DNA of 34,843 bases from Hyphomicrobium sp. (GCA_025927515.1 JAICLG010000001.1:1-34843), one strand, 5' to 3'; counted from the first letter of the stretch, positions 16,856 through 25,582 are shown. The notes: generated by a model from the sequence alone, not told the origin. Numbers and translations are program-made.

Positions 16856-17623
16856 TCACCACAGCCCGGCGAGTGTGCCGCCGATGATCGGCCCGCTGCG
16901 GTCTTCCTGCAGAAGAACAACGATCTTCTGAACCTCGGCCTGCATCAGCGCCGCGCGCGGAAGCTGCACTTGCATCGGCTGGCCCTTCCAGATGCCGATC
17001 GGCGTCAGTTCGCGAACAATATTCGCGTAAGTAAGTGTCTTGCCCTGGTTTTCACCGGCCTTGATGTCGACGCTGCCGGACGTTTGAACGACGCCGAGCC
17101 AGATCGTTGCTTCTCTCGGCGCGTGCCCTTTTTCTTCGCCGCCGAGGGCAAAATTCAGCGTGTTGCGTTCCTGCCAGAAGCGTACGGGAATGTGCTGAGG
17201 ACCCGCCGTGGCGGCCGTTGTCTCAATGGCCTTCTCGATTTCCCCTTCCGAGGCGCCGTTGACGTGGACCTCGCCATTGACGATGGCCTGAGGCGTATAG
17301 ATGGCCCCGTCGCCGCGCGCGCGCGCATAATTCCGTTGACGCTCGCTGTTGCGAGGCGACGCAAACGTGTCCTTCCAGCCCAGATAGTTCCAGTAATCGA
17401 CCGGAAACGACAAAGCGATGATCGAGGGGTCAGTAGAAAGCTTCTTCAGCAGCGCGTCCGCGGGCGGACACAAGGAACAGCCCTGGCTCGTGTAGAGCTC
17501 GACGACGGCACGCGGCGGTGCCAGCGGCTGGCCGGGCCCAGCAGGTTTATTCCCTGACAACGGCTCCGCGCTAGCCGCAGCGAGCGGCATGAGAAGTGCG
17601 AGGACGATACTGAAAAAACGCAT
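16856..17623 (-). CDS. DUF1223 periplasmic thioredoxin-fold protein
   Basis: Exported protein of the DUF1223 family, structurally thioredoxin-like; function unknown. The 255-residue product has a signal peptide (hydrophobic 3-18, cleavage at ASA-E) and then VVELYTSQGCSLCPPAD, where C49 and C52 form a CSLC redox-type motif at the usual thioredoxin position. Further family marks are FPVDYWNYLGWKDTFASP near 75-90 and YTPQAIVNG near 110-120, a cis-Pro-like segment. It may be a thiol-disulfide protein of the envelope. It stands alone, convergent with the oligopeptidase gene. The ATG at 17623 has AGG about 10 bases upstream. Confidence 0.88.
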   Translation of the reverse strand: MRFFSIVLALLMPLAAASAEPLSGNKPAGPGQPLAPPRAVVELYTSQGCSLCPPADALLKKLSTDPSIIALSFPVDYWNYLGWKDTFASPRNSERQRNYARARGDGAIYTPQAIVNGEVHVNGASEGEIEKAIETTAATAGPQHIPVRFWQERNTLNFALGGEEKGHAPREATIWLGVVQTSGSVDIKAGENQGKTLTYANIVRELTPIGIWKGQPMQVQLPRAALMQAEVQKIVVLLQEDRSGPIIGGTLAGLW

Positions 17624-17776
17624 TGCTGTTTGCCTGGATGGAGCGACGCGTTCACTCCGTTTGCTGTCTTAACCTCTAGCCGGGCGTTGAAAAAGTGAAA
17701 GGCACGAAAGCCACGTCACGAACGAGTGAGGCACGGGAGATTTCGCCAATCAACGTAAATCGTTACGCGGGCCTAT

Positions 17777-17835
17777 CCTTCTCTCTCGGGAGAAGCTGGC
17801 CGAATGCCGGATAAGGGGCGTAGGACGTTGGCCCT
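17777..17835. repeat. REP-like palindromic intergenic element
   Basis: The 254-base gap between the DUF1223 and acnA genes contains CTTCTC (17778-17783) and GAGAAG (17790-17795) as inverted arms, followed by CTGGCCGAATGCCGGATAAG and a CCCTCTCCCCGGG tract. This wording (gagaag / ccggat-aagg / ctctcccc) looks like the short dispersed palindromes common in Rhizobiales intergenic regions. Only one copy is in the window, so repetition is not shown. The rest of the gap (17624-17776) shows nothing I recognise. Confidence 0.4.
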
Positions 17836-17877
17836 GCGCCCTCTCCCCGGGACGGGAAGCCCGCCTCGCGACCCGCC

Positions 17878-20592
17878 TCAAGCCGCGAGATTGCGCAGCA
17901 CATAGTGCAGAATGCCGCCGTTCCTGAAATATTCGATCTCGTCGAGCGTATCGATACGGCAGAGCACCGGCACTTCGACCGAAGATCCATCGGCTCGCGT
18001 GATCGTCAGATTGACCAGGGCGCGCGGCTTGACGTTTGCCAGCCCCCGGATCGTGACGCGCTCGTCGCCCCTGAGACCGAGCGTCTGCCAGGACGTGCCC
18101 TCTTGAAACGTAAACGGCGCAACCCCCATGCCGACGAGGTTCGACCGGTGAATGCGCTCGAACGACTGCGCAACGACCGCCCGGACGCCCAGGAGATTGG
18201 TGCCTTTCGCCGCCCAGTCGCGTGACGAGCCGTTGCCGTACTCGATACCGGCAAACACGACCAGCGGCACGCCCTCCTGCTCGTACAGCATCGCGGCATC
18301 GTAAATCGCCATCTCATTGCCGGATGGATAGTGGATCGTCAGTCCGCCTTCCTTCACGTTGCCGTTCGCGTCCTTCACCATGGCGTTCTTGATGCGGATA
18401 TTGGCGAACGTCCCGCGCATCATGACTTCATGGTTGCCGCGGCGTGTGCCGTACTGATTAAAGTCGGCGGGCTGTACACCGTGCTCGAGCAGGTACTGTC
18501 CAGCCGGGCTCGATGCTTTGATCGCGCCGGCGGGCGAAATATGATCGGTTGTGATCTTGTCGCCGAAAAGCCCGAGGATACGGGCGTTGACGACATCGCT
18601 GACAGCCTTTGCCTCGCGCGCGATGGTCTGGAAGTAGGGCGGGTTCTGAACGTACGTCGATTGTCCGTTCCAGCCATATGTCAGCCCGCCGCTGATCGCG
18701 ATTGACTGCCAGTTCTCGTCGCCCTTGAAGACGTCCGCATACCGCGCCTTAAACATGTCGCGCGTGATGTTCTCGGTAATGAACTTCTGAATCTCCTGCG
18801 TCGTGGGCCAGATATCCTTGAGATAGACAGGCTTGCCGTCGCTGCCCGTTCCGATCGGCTCTTTCGTAAGATCCTTTTGCACTGAGCCAGCCAACGCATA
18901 GGCGACGACAAGCGGCGGCGACGCCAGATAGTTCGCCTGCACGTCCGGACTGACGCGGCCTTCGAAGTTGCGATTGCCGGAAAGCACGGCGGCCGCAACC
19001 AGACCGTTGTCGTTGATGGCTTTCGAAAGCTCGGGCGCGAGCGGACCGGAATTTCCGATGCAGGTCGTGCAACCGAAGCCAACGAGATTGAATCCGATCT
19101 TGTCGAGATAAGCTTGCAAGCCCGACTGCGAAAGATATGCGGCGACGACCTGCGATCCCGGCGCCAGCGAGGTCTTGACCCACGGCTTGCTCGTCAATCC
19201 CCGCGCGACGGCATTTCGCGCCAGAAGCCCCGCCCCGATCAGCACGCTCGGGTTCGACGTGTTCGTGCAGCTGGTGATGGCCGCGATCACGACGTCCCCA
19301 TGCCCGATGTCGAACGGCTTGCCCTCGACCGGCACCCGCTTATCGATCTCGCCGGGCTTCTTGTATTCCGATGTCAGCGCCGTCTCGAAACCGCTCTTGA
19401 TGTCACCAAGCGAGAGACGTCCCTCGGGCCGTTTCGGTCCCGCCATCGACGGCACGACGTCGCCAAGCTCAAGCGACAGCGTATCGGTGAAGACCGGATC
19501 GGCTGCGCCAGAGTCGCGGAAGAGCCCCTGCACTTTGCAATAGGCTTCGACGAGCGCGATACGATGCGAGTCGCGACCCGACATCGTCAGATAGTTGATC
19601 GTTTCCTTGTCGACCGGGAAGAAACCGCACGTCGCCCCGTATTCCGGCGACATGTTTCCGATCGTCGCGCGATCGGCGAGCGTCATGCTGTCGAGACCCG
19701 GGCCATAGAATTCGACGAACTTGTTGACGACGCCCTTCTTGCGCAGCATTTGCGTAACCGTCAGGACCAGATCCGTCGCCGTCACGCCCTCGTTGAGCTT
19801 GCCCGTCAGCCGGAAGCCGATGACCTCGGGAATGAGCATCGATTGCGCTTGCCCGAGCATGGCAGCCTCGGCCTCGATGCCGCCGACGCCCCAACCGAGC
19901 ACGGCAAGTCCGTTGACCATCGTCGTGTGGCTATCGGTTCCGACAAGCGTATCGGGATAGGCGACGGTCGAACCGTCGGACAGCTCTTTCGTCCATACCG
20001 TCTGCGCCAGATATTCGAGATTAACCTGGTGGCAGATGCCCGTGCCGGGCGGCACGACGCGGAAATTGTGAAAGGCGCCCTGGCCCCATTTCAGAAAATT
20101 ATAGCGTTCGCCGTTGCGTGAATATTCCCGCGCCACGTTGTCAGCGAGCGCTCTCGGCGTTCCGAATTCATCGACGATGACGGAGTGGTCTATGATGAGA
20201 TCGACGGGCACCAGCGGGTTGATCTTCGCCGGATCGCCGCCGAGCTTCGTCATGCCGTCGCGCATCGCCGCGAGATCGACGACAGCGGGAACGCCGGTAA
20301 AATCCTGCATCAGGACGCGCGCCGGACGAAAACCGATTTCCTTTTCGGTCTTTCCCTTGTTGTCGAGCCAGTCGGCCATGGCCGCGATGTCGGCTTTCGT
20401 AACCGTGCGGCCATCTTCGTGGCGCAACAGGTTCTCGAGCAGAACCTTCATGGAATAGGGGAGCTTGGAAATTCCCTTGAGGCCATTGGCCTCTGCGTCG
20501 GGCAACGAATAGTAAACGTAAGTCTTGCCCTCGACGTCGAGGGTTTTGCGGCAGTTGAAGCTGTCGTTGGATGCGGGAGTGAGTGCGCTCAA
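17878..20592 (-). CDS. acnA: Aconitate hydratase A
   Basis: Interconverts citrate and isocitrate in the TCA cycle through a 4Fe-4S cluster. The 904-residue product matches AcnA in length. Cluster cysteines are C442 (TSCTNTSNPS), C508 and C511 (GCTTCIGNSGP). The substrate-binding C-terminal swivel domain carries YGNGSSRDWAAKG. The frame is open well upstream to 20793, but those residues are Arg/Ser-rich; I start at the TTG at 20592 (reading SALTPASNDSF), because GGAGG lies eight bases before it and AcnA proteins begin this way. The gene is divergent from ccmA, an arrangement known from Bradyrhizobium. All catalytic features are intact. Confidence 0.96.
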   Translation of the reverse strand: MSALTPASNDSFNCRKTLDVEGKTYVYYSLPDAEANGLKGISKLPYSMKVLLENLLRHEDGRTVTKADIAAMADWLDNKGKTEKEIGFRPARVLMQDFTGVPAVVDLAAMRDGMTKLGGDPAKINPLVPVDLIIDHSVIVDEFGTPRALADNVAREYSRNGERYNFLKWGQGAFHNFRVVPPGTGICHQVNLEYLAQTVWTKELSDGSTVAYPDTLVGTDSHTTMVNGLAVLGWGVGGIEAEAAMLGQAQSMLIPEVIGFRLTGKLNEGVTATDLVLTVTQMLRKKGVVNKFVEFYGPGLDSMTLADRATIGNMSPEYGATCGFFPVDKETINYLTMSGRDSHRIALVEAYCKVQGLFRDSGAADPVFTDTLSLELGDVVPSMAGPKRPEGRLSLGDIKSGFETALTSEYKKPGEIDKRVPVEGKPFDIGHGDVVIAAITSCTNTSNPSVLIGAGLLARNAVARGLTSKPWVKTSLAPGSQVVAAYLSQSGLQAYLDKIGFNLVGFGCTTCIGNSGPLAPELSKAINDNGLVAAAVLSGNRNFEGRVSPDVQANYLASPPLVVAYALAGSVQKDLTKEPIGTGSDGKPVYLKDIWPTTQEIQKFITENITRDMFKARYADVFKGDENWQSIAISGGLTYGWNGQSTYVQNPPYFQTIAREAKAVSDVVNARILGLFGDKITTDHISPAGAIKASSPAGQYLLEHGVQPADFNQYGTRRGNHEVMMRGTFANIRIKNAMVKDANGNVKEGGLTIHYPSGNEMAIYDAAMLYEQEGVPLVVFAGIEYGNGSSRDWAAKGTNLLGVRAVVAQSFERIHRSNLVGMGVAPFTFQEGTSWQTLGLRGDERVTIRGLANVKPRALVNLTITRADGSSVEVPVLCRIDTLDEIEYFRNGGILHYVLRNLAA

Positions 20593-20628
20593 GGTCAGGC
20601 CTCCGAAAAATGACGACGAAGGGCTGCG

Positions 20629-20646
20629 CCGCCGGAGTGCCGGCGG
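20629..20646 (-). other. Hairpin in the acnA leader
   Basis: CCGCCGG (20629-20635) and CCGGCGG (20640-20646) form a perfect 7-bp stem closed by a 4-base loop, 37 bases upstream of the proposed acnA start. It would be in the 5' untranslated region and could influence mRNA stability or initiation; no known iron-responsive element is recognised. On - the leader also contains a TATATAA-like stretch near 20725, a possible -10 region. Confidence 0.4.
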
Positions 20647-20784
20647 ATCGAGGAATGTCCCGCGGCGCCGCCAAAGGGGCCACGCGACCCTCGCTTTTGC
20701 GCTAGCGAAGGATACCAAGTGCCTTTTATATAATCCTCGGCAAAAGTGAACCCCTTCACGATTTGGCGATGACGTCGCAGTCAA

Positions 20785-21450
20785 ATGCGACATGTTGTTG
20801 CTTATGCAGTTACGGATTTCCCATCAGTGCAACTCATTGCCGAAGACTTGATCGTTGAGCGCGGCGGTCGCCTCGTCATCGACGGGCTATCGTTCGCCGT
20901 TTCAGCCGGCGAAGCAATGGTTTTGGCCGGGGCAAACGGCGCCGGAAAAACGACCCTGCTGAGAACGCTCGCAGGGTATATTCGACCATCGGCCGGCTCA
21001 GTTCGGTGCGAAGGCGGCGACGTCGAACTGACCGTTGCCGAGCAAGCCCACGTCATCGGACACGCCAATGCCGTGAAGTCGAGCCTTACGGTTTTCGAGA
21101 ACGCAGCCTTCTGGTCTGAGTTTCTCGGATCTGCCAACGAGACCGGCGGCCACATCGAAAGCGCGCTCCGCAATTTCGGACTGGATGATCTCGCCGAATT
21201 TCCGGCTGCCTATCTTTCGGCAGGCCAGAGGCGGCGGCTCGGACTGGCCCGGCTTTTATTGGCGAAGCGGCCGCTATGGCTTCTCGATGAGCCGACGGTC
21301 TCTTTGGACGTCGCGTCGACGGAGCGGCTCGTTTCCGCCGTCAACGAGCACACGCGCGCCGGTGGCCTCGCGATCGTCGCAACGCATCTGCCGCTCGCAC
21401 TTGAACGCGCCCGAACCTTGGAACTCGTTTCGCTCAGGATGGCCGCGTGA
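20785..21450 (+). CDS. ccmA: Haem exporter ATP-binding protein CcmA
   Basis: ATPase of the CcmABCD complex, which releases haem-loaded CcmE for cytochrome c maturation. The product has Walker A GANGAGKTT (49-57), signature LSAGQ (144-148) and Walker B LWLLDEP (164-170), then DVAS and the switch His in ATHLPL. At 221 residues from the ATG at 20785 it is slightly long for CcmA; neither this ATG nor the in-frame GTG at 20827 (207 residues, closer to the family) has a convincing ribosome site, so the start is open. The stop overlaps the ccmB GTG by 4 bases. Confidence 0.93.
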   Translation: MRHVVAYAVTDFPSVQLIAEDLIVERGGRLVIDGLSFAVSAGEAMVLAGANGAGKTTLLRTLAGYIRPSAGSVRCEGGDVELTVAEQAHVIGHANAVKSSLTVFENAAFWSEFLGSANETGGHIESALRNFGLDDLAEFPAAYLSAGQRRRLGLARLLLAKRPLWLLDEPTVSLDVASTERLVSAVNEHTRAGGLAIVATHLPLALERARTLELVSLRMAA

Positions 21451-22112
21451 ACAGCTTCTGGGCGCTCGTTCGCCGTGACCTGCGACTAGCCGTGCGCGAA
21501 GGCGGCGCAATCGGAACGGCGCTCGGGTTTTTCCTGATCGTCGTTTCGCTGATGCCGCTCGGTCTCGGGCCGGATCTCAATCTTCTGGCGCGTATCGCGG
21601 CGGGGATCTTGTGGATCGCGCTGTTGCTCGCAGCGCTTCTGTCGCTCAATCGTATTTTTGAAGCCGATTACGAAGACGGTACGCTGGACGTGCTCGCCAC
21701 CGGCCATCTCCCGCTGGAGCTCGTCGCGACGGCAAAATCGCTCGCACATTGGCTCACGACGGGAATTCCGCTGGCGCTTCTTGCCCCTGTGCTGGGAATT
21801 CTGCTTAACCTGGATCTTGCGTCGTATCCGATCCTGGTCGGCACGACGTTCGTCGGCACCCCCGCCGTGAGCTTCCTCGGCGCTATCGGCGCGGCGTTGA
21901 CGGTGAAGGCGCGGCGCGGCGGACTGCTGCTGGCTTTGGTCGTTTTGCCGCTTTATGTTCCAACGCTGATATTCGGTATATCGGCCGTGAGCGCTGCCGC
22001 AGGCCCTGCGGGCATGGGCGCGGCGTTTCTCATCCTGGCGGCCATTTCGCTCGCAGCCGTGGTTCTCGGACCGATCGCCGCGGCCGCGGCTCTACGCATA
22101 CAACTTCAATAA
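21447..22112 (+). CDS. ccmB: Haem exporter membrane protein CcmB
   Basis: Membrane subunit of the CcmABCD ABC complex at the inner membrane. The 221-residue protein starts at a GTG overlapping the ccmA stop (GTGA) and has about six hydrophobic helices. Family features include the N-terminal FWALVRRDLRLAVREGG, NRIFEADYEDGTLD near residue 70 and the loop VLPLYVPTLIFG near 170. The very high hydrophobicity and the position directly after ccmA make the assignment secure. It is followed by ccmC after 53 bases. Confidence 0.94.
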   Translation: MNSFWALVRRDLRLAVREGGAIGTALGFFLIVVSLMPLGLGPDLNLLARIAAGILWIALLLAALLSLNRIFEADYEDGTLDVLATGHLPLELVATAKSLAHWLTTGIPLALLAPVLGILLNLDLASYPILVGTTFVGTPAVSFLGAIGAALTVKARRGGLLLALVVLPLYVPTLIFGISAVSAAAGPAGMGAAFLILAAISLAAVVLGPIAAAAALRIQLQ

Positions 22113-22165
22113 ACGGTAATCTCGCGTTCATTGCGCAGTTGCCGCGAAAGGCTTAAATCGGCCCC

Positions 22166-22918
22166 ATGCAGACGCTGACGCAGCAACTCGCCAATCCGAC
22201 GCGCTTCATGGACCTTTCGGCCCGGGTTCTCCCCTGGGTCGCGGGGATTGCGGCGGCGTTGATCGTCTACGGACTTTATCTGTCATTCTTCGATTCGCCT
22301 GCCGACTATCAGCAGGGCGAAACAGTCCGTATCATGTACATTCACGTGCCCTGCGCCTGGCTTTCGATGATGGTCTACGGCTTGATCGCGGTGTCGAGCT
22401 TCGGTCTTCTCGTGTTCCGGCATCCCCTTGCCGACGTTTCCGCGAAGGCGGCGGCTCCGATCGGCGCGGCCTTCACGTTCCTGGCGCTGTTGACGGGTTC
22501 GCTTTGGGGTAAACCGATGTGGGGCACCTACTGGGTGTGGGATGCCCGTCTGACATCGGTGTTGATCCTGTTCTTTCTATATCTCGGACTGATCGCGCTC
22601 CGAGCCGCGTTCGAAGATGAATCCGCCGGAGCGAAGTTGACGGCCGTGCTCGCCCTTGTCGGCGTGACCATCCTTCCCATCATCAAATTCTCGGTCAATT
22701 GGTGGAACACGCTACACCAGCCGTCGACGGATTTTACGGCAACTGTCGATCCAAGCATGCGCTGGCCGTTGCTGGTGATGGCGCTGGGCTTCACCTTGCT
22801 TTTCTTCGCGATGCATCTGAAGGCGATGCGCAATGAAGTGCTGCGCCGGCGCGTCAAAGCCATGCGAACGCAAGCCGTCGCCGGACGCGACCGCCTCGCG
22901 ACACAACCGGCAGAGTAG
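22166..22918 (+). CDS. ccmC: Haem-handling membrane protein CcmC
   Basis: Inner-membrane protein that presents haem to CcmE on the periplasmic side. The 250-residue product has six hydrophobic helices and the WWD tryptophan-rich motif WGTYWVWDARLTS (119-131) flanked by two external histidines, H60 (MYIHVPCAW) and one in WWNTLHQP near 183, the expected axial haem ligands. Length is typical (about 245). It is followed six bases later by ccmD. The ATG at 22166 lies after GGCTTAAATCGGCCCC; the ribosome site is weak but the N-terminus agrees with the family. Confidence 0.96.
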   Translation: MQTLTQQLANPTRFMDLSARVLPWVAGIAAALIVYGLYLSFFDSPADYQQGETVRIMYIHVPCAWLSMMVYGLIAVSSFGLLVFRHPLADVSAKAAAPIGAAFTFLALLTGSLWGKPMWGTYWVWDARLTSVLILFFLYLGLIALRAAFEDESAGAKLTAVLALVGVTILPIIKFSVNWWNTLHQPSTDFTATVDPSMRWPLLVMALGFTLLFFAMHLKAMRNEVLRRRVKAMRTQAVAGRDRLATQPAE

Positions 22919-22923
22919 CAAGC

Positions 22924-23094
22924 ATGGATCTCGGACCGCACGCAGCGTTCATCTGGATTTCGTATGCCGCCGTGGCCGTTGTCGTCACGGGACTGATCGG
23001 CTGGCTGCTTCTCGACGGCAGGAAACAGGCGGCAGCTCTCGAAGCGCTCGAGAAACGCGGTATCAGACGCCGTTCGTCGGCAAGCGCGGAGTGA
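22924..23094 (+). CDS. ccmD: Haem exporter protein CcmD
   Basis: Small single-span subunit that stabilises the CcmABC-haem-CcmE complex. The frame reads MDLGPHAAFIWISYAAVAVV and continues to a stop at 23092-23094, 56 residues in all. It has one transmembrane helix (about residues 9-30), then a positively charged cytoplasmic tail (KRGIRRRSS), the normal CcmD topology, and the family motif around AFIWxSYA. It lies between ccmC and the ccmG gene, with 5 and 4 bases to its neighbours. It is easily missed because of its size. Confidence 0.92.
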   Translation: MDLGPHAAFIWISYAAVAVVVTGLIGWLLLDGRKQAAALEALEKRGIRRRSSASAE

Positions 23095-23098
23095 CATC

Positions 23099-23692
23099 GT
23101 GAGCGACCGTCGATCTTCGATCCTGCGCCTGATGCCGGTGCTCATCTTCATCGCGATTGTGGGCTTCTTCGCCCTCGCGCTGCGTTCGGCAGATCCGTCG
23201 TTCGTTCCCTCGACGATGATCGGGAAGCAGGTTCCCGAAGGCGTATTTCCGGCCATCGACGGGCTGGAAAAAGCCGAGGGCAAGCCCGAGCCGGGCTTCA
23301 CCACACGCGATCTCGCCAAGGGACGCGTGTCCGTCGTCAACTACTGGGCGTCCTGGTGCGTGCCGTGCATCGAGGAGCACCCGTTTCTGGAGAAGCTCAA
23401 AAGCGAGTCGGACGTCGATATCTACGGGATAAACTATAAGGATCGCACCGAGGCCGCGCGCCGCTTTATCGGCCGCTACGGAAATCCATTTACCGCCGTC
23501 GGAAGCGATAAGCAGGGCCGCGCCGCGATCGACTGGGGTGTCTATGGCACGCCGGAGACATTCGTCGTCAACGGCAAGGGGCAGATCGTATACAAGCACG
23601 TCGGCCCGATTTCGGAAGACTCGCTCAAAACCAAGCTGCTTCCGGCGATCGAAAAAGCGAGGGTTGCAACGCAAACGTCGCCCAATTCCTGA
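23099..23692 (+). CDS. ccmG: Thiol:disulfide interchange protein CcmG (DsbE)
   Basis: Membrane-anchored periplasmic thioredoxin that keeps the apocytochrome c CxxCH cysteines reduced. The 197-residue product starts at a GTG, has an N-terminal anchor helix (about 11-29) and the active site WCVPC (C87, C90), preceded by the NYWASW strand and followed by YGTPETFVVNG with the cis-Pro. It closes the ccmABCDG operon. No ccmE, ccmF or ccmH is in the window, so the rest of the system must lie elsewhere. Confidence 0.95.
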   Translation: MSDRRSSILRLMPVLIFIAIVGFFALALRSADPSFVPSTMIGKQVPEGVFPAIDGLEKAEGKPEPGFTTRDLAKGRVSVVNYWASWCVPCIEEHPFLEKLKSESDVDIYGINYKDRTEAARRFIGRYGNPFTAVGSDKQGRAAIDWGVYGTPETFVVNGKGQIVYKHVGPISEDSLKTKLLPAIEKARVATQTSPNS

Positions 23693-23708
23693 AGGACCGG
23701 GCGACGTT
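23674..23708. terminator. Hairpin overlapping the ccmG stop
   Basis: AACGTCGCCC (23674-23683) and GGGCGACGTT (23699-23708) form a perfect 10-bp stem; the 15-base interval contains an inner TCC/GGA pairing and the ccmG stop codon. It sits between ccmG and the convergent carbonic anhydrase gene. No T-run follows, so this is a terminator-like structure, not a classical one. Confidence 0.45.
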
Positions 23709-23729
23709 CGATCAATATCGTCGGATCGT

Positions 23730-24368
23730 CTAAAGCGCCTTGAACATCTTGCTTTCGTTATCATAGACGCTCAGCGTGCCTGTCTTGATATCGAAGTGCG
23801 CGCCGTGCAGCTGTAGCGTCCCTTTCTCCTCTCGCTCTCGTACGAACGGGAAGGTGCGGAGATTATTCAAGGTCTGCTTGACGCCTTCGAGTTCAAGAGC
23901 CCGCTGTTTTTCTTCAGGCGAGGCATTCGGTTGCGCGGAAAGGACCGCAAGACGAGCATCATCCAGCATCGACATCCAGCGCGAAATGAACTGCGCATCT
24001 GTTTGAACGGCGGCATTGTGGTTCCAGGCGGCTTTGATCCCGCCGCAGCCTGAATGGCCGATGATGATGAGGTGCTTGAGGTTGAGGTTCAGAACCGCAA
24101 ATTCGATCGCCGAACTGACGCCATGATAATTTCCGCCTGTCTCGAAGGGCGGAACGAGATTGGCGATGTTGCGCAGAACGAAAAGCTCACCCGGCATGGC
24201 ACTGAAGATCGTCTCGGGATCGACGCGGCTATCGCAGCACGAGATGACCATCGTGTCCGGATCCTGGCCATGCGTCGCCAGCTCCTCATAGTGTGCCGCG
24301 TTAGGCGCGAAATACCGGCATTTGAAACGGCGGTAACGATCCGCGAGCGAATCCGGAAATGTTTTCAT
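23730..24368 (-). CDS. Beta-class carbonic anhydrase
   Basis: Zinc enzyme that interconverts CO2 and bicarbonate in the cytoplasm. The 212-residue product has the expected zinc ligands C44, H105 and C108 and the catalytic pair D46-R48 in the segment CCDSR, followed by the second motif HSGCGG. The position after C44, usually Ser or Ala, is Cys here. RNIANLVPPFE near 66-76 marks the plant-type beta class. The ATG is preceded by GGAGGAGAT. It is 38 bases downstream of nhaA and co-directional, suggesting a joint role in pH or bicarbonate homeostasis. Confidence 0.95.
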   Translation of the reverse strand: MKTFPDSLADRYRRFKCRYFAPNAAHYEELATHGQDPDTMVISCCDSRVDPETIFSAMPGELFVLRNIANLVPPFETGGNYHGVSSAIEFAVLNLNLKHLIIIGHSGCGGIKAAWNHNAAVQTDAQFISRWMSMLDDARLAVLSAQPNASPEEKQRALELEGVKQTLNNLRTFPFVREREEKGTLQLHGAHFDIKTGTLSVYDNESKMFKAL

Positions 24369-24406
24369 TGAATTTTTATCTCCTCCTGACGATCAGCGAT
24401 GCAACC

Positions 24407-25582
24407 TCAACCCTTTTGAGTTCTTCTGCGGTGGGTACTCGACAGTACGATGTAGCCGAGGGTGGCAGACACCAGCGAGCCGGCCAGCACACCGAGCCGG
24501 ACGTCAGCACTTGCCTGGGAATCGGGAAAAGCCAGCATGCCGATGAACAAGCTCATGGTGAAGCCAATGCCGCCTAAAAGCGCTGTGCCGAATAGCTGCA
24601 TCTTGGTCGCACCGGACGGCGCCGCACCGGCGCCACTTTGAATGGCTGCGCGGGCGAAACCGTAGATGCCGAGCGGCTTGCCGATGATCAAGCCGAGGGC
24701 GATGCCGAGGGGAATAGGAGATACAAATTCTTTCGCCGATATACCCGCGAACGATACCCCCGCGTTTGCAAACGCGAAGATTGGCAGAATGAGAAAGCTC
24801 ACCCACGGGTCCAGGCGGCGTTCCAGATTTTCGAGCGGACCCTCCCGGCCCTTTTCGTCCGTGAGCGGAATAGCAAGTGCCGTTGCAACGCCCGCGAGCG
24901 TCGCATGCACGCCGGATTTCAGCACGCAGAGCCACACGAACGCACCGACGAGAATATACGGCCAAACGCGCATGACTCCGCGATGATTCAAGAGGGCCAG
25001 TATCGCGCCGCCGGAAAACGCGAGAGCCAGCGCCGAGAGCGACAGGTCGCTGGTATAGAAGAAGGCGATAATCAGGATCGCGCCGAGATCGTCGATGATG
25101 GCAAGCGCCAGCAGGAAAACCTTGAGGCTCTGCGGCACGCGCGATCCAAGGACCGCCAAGACACTAACCGCGAACGCGATATCGGTCGCCGCCGGAATTG
25201 CCCAGCCTCGGAGCGCCACATCATTATCCCAGTTAATCGCTGAGTAGATCATCGCCGGGACGACCATGCCGCCGAGGGCGGCAATGAGAGGTAGCAAGGC
25301 CGTCTTGCGCGATGAGAGCGCTCCGCGCAGGAGTTCGCGTTTGATCTCAAGCCCGACGAGCAGGAAGAAGACGGCCATCAGGCCATCATTGATCCAAAGC
25401 AGGAGCGGCTTGCTCAGAACAGCTGGCGTTTTGCCGAGTGAGAGGGGCATCGCGAGCAAATGCTCATAGGCGACGCGCAGCGGCGAGTTGGCGACCAAGA
25501 GGGCTAGCACCGCAGCGGCGAGTAATGTCAATCCCGCAGCAGCTTCGCGGCTAAAGGCCTTAGCGCTTTTTTCTGGCTTCAT
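24407..25582 (-). CDS. nhaA: Na+/H+ antiporter NhaA
   Basis: Electrogenic antiporter that expels Na+ for 2 H+, active at alkaline pH. The 391-residue product has about twelve hydrophobic segments. D134 in AATDIAFA and the pair D164-D165 in AIIDDLGAI match the E. coli transport residues Asp133, Asp163 and Asp164. A Lys in the region of E. coli Lys300 was not checked. The N-terminus MKPEKSAKAFSREAAAGL and the LLVGLEIKRELL segment near 75-86 are typical. It lies between arsC (80 bases upstream) and the carbonic anhydrase gene, both co-directional. Confidence 0.96.
   Translation of the reverse strand: MKPEKSAKAFSREAAAGLTLLAAAVLALLVANSPLRVAYEHLLAMPLSLGKTPAVLSKPLLLWINDGLMAVFFLLVGLEIKRELLRGALSSRKTALLPLIAALGGMVVPAMIYSAINWDNDVALRGWAIPAATDIAFAVSVLAVLGSRVPQSLKVFLLALAIIDDLGAILIIAFFYTSDLSLSALALAFSGGAILALLNHRGVMRVWPYILVGAFVWLCVLKSGVHATLAGVATALAIPLTDEKGREGPLENLERRLDPWVSFLILPIFAFANAGVSFAGISAKEFVSPIPLGIALGLIIGKPLGIYGFARAAIQSGAGAAPSGATKMQLFGTALLGGIGFTMSLFIGMLAFPDSQASADVRLGVLAGSLVSATLGYIVLSSTHRRRTQKG

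Noticed and set aside
19114..20121. Plus-strand open frame of 335 residues inside acnA
   Set aside because: Very Arg-rich, antisense to the aconitase motifs, no ribosome site.
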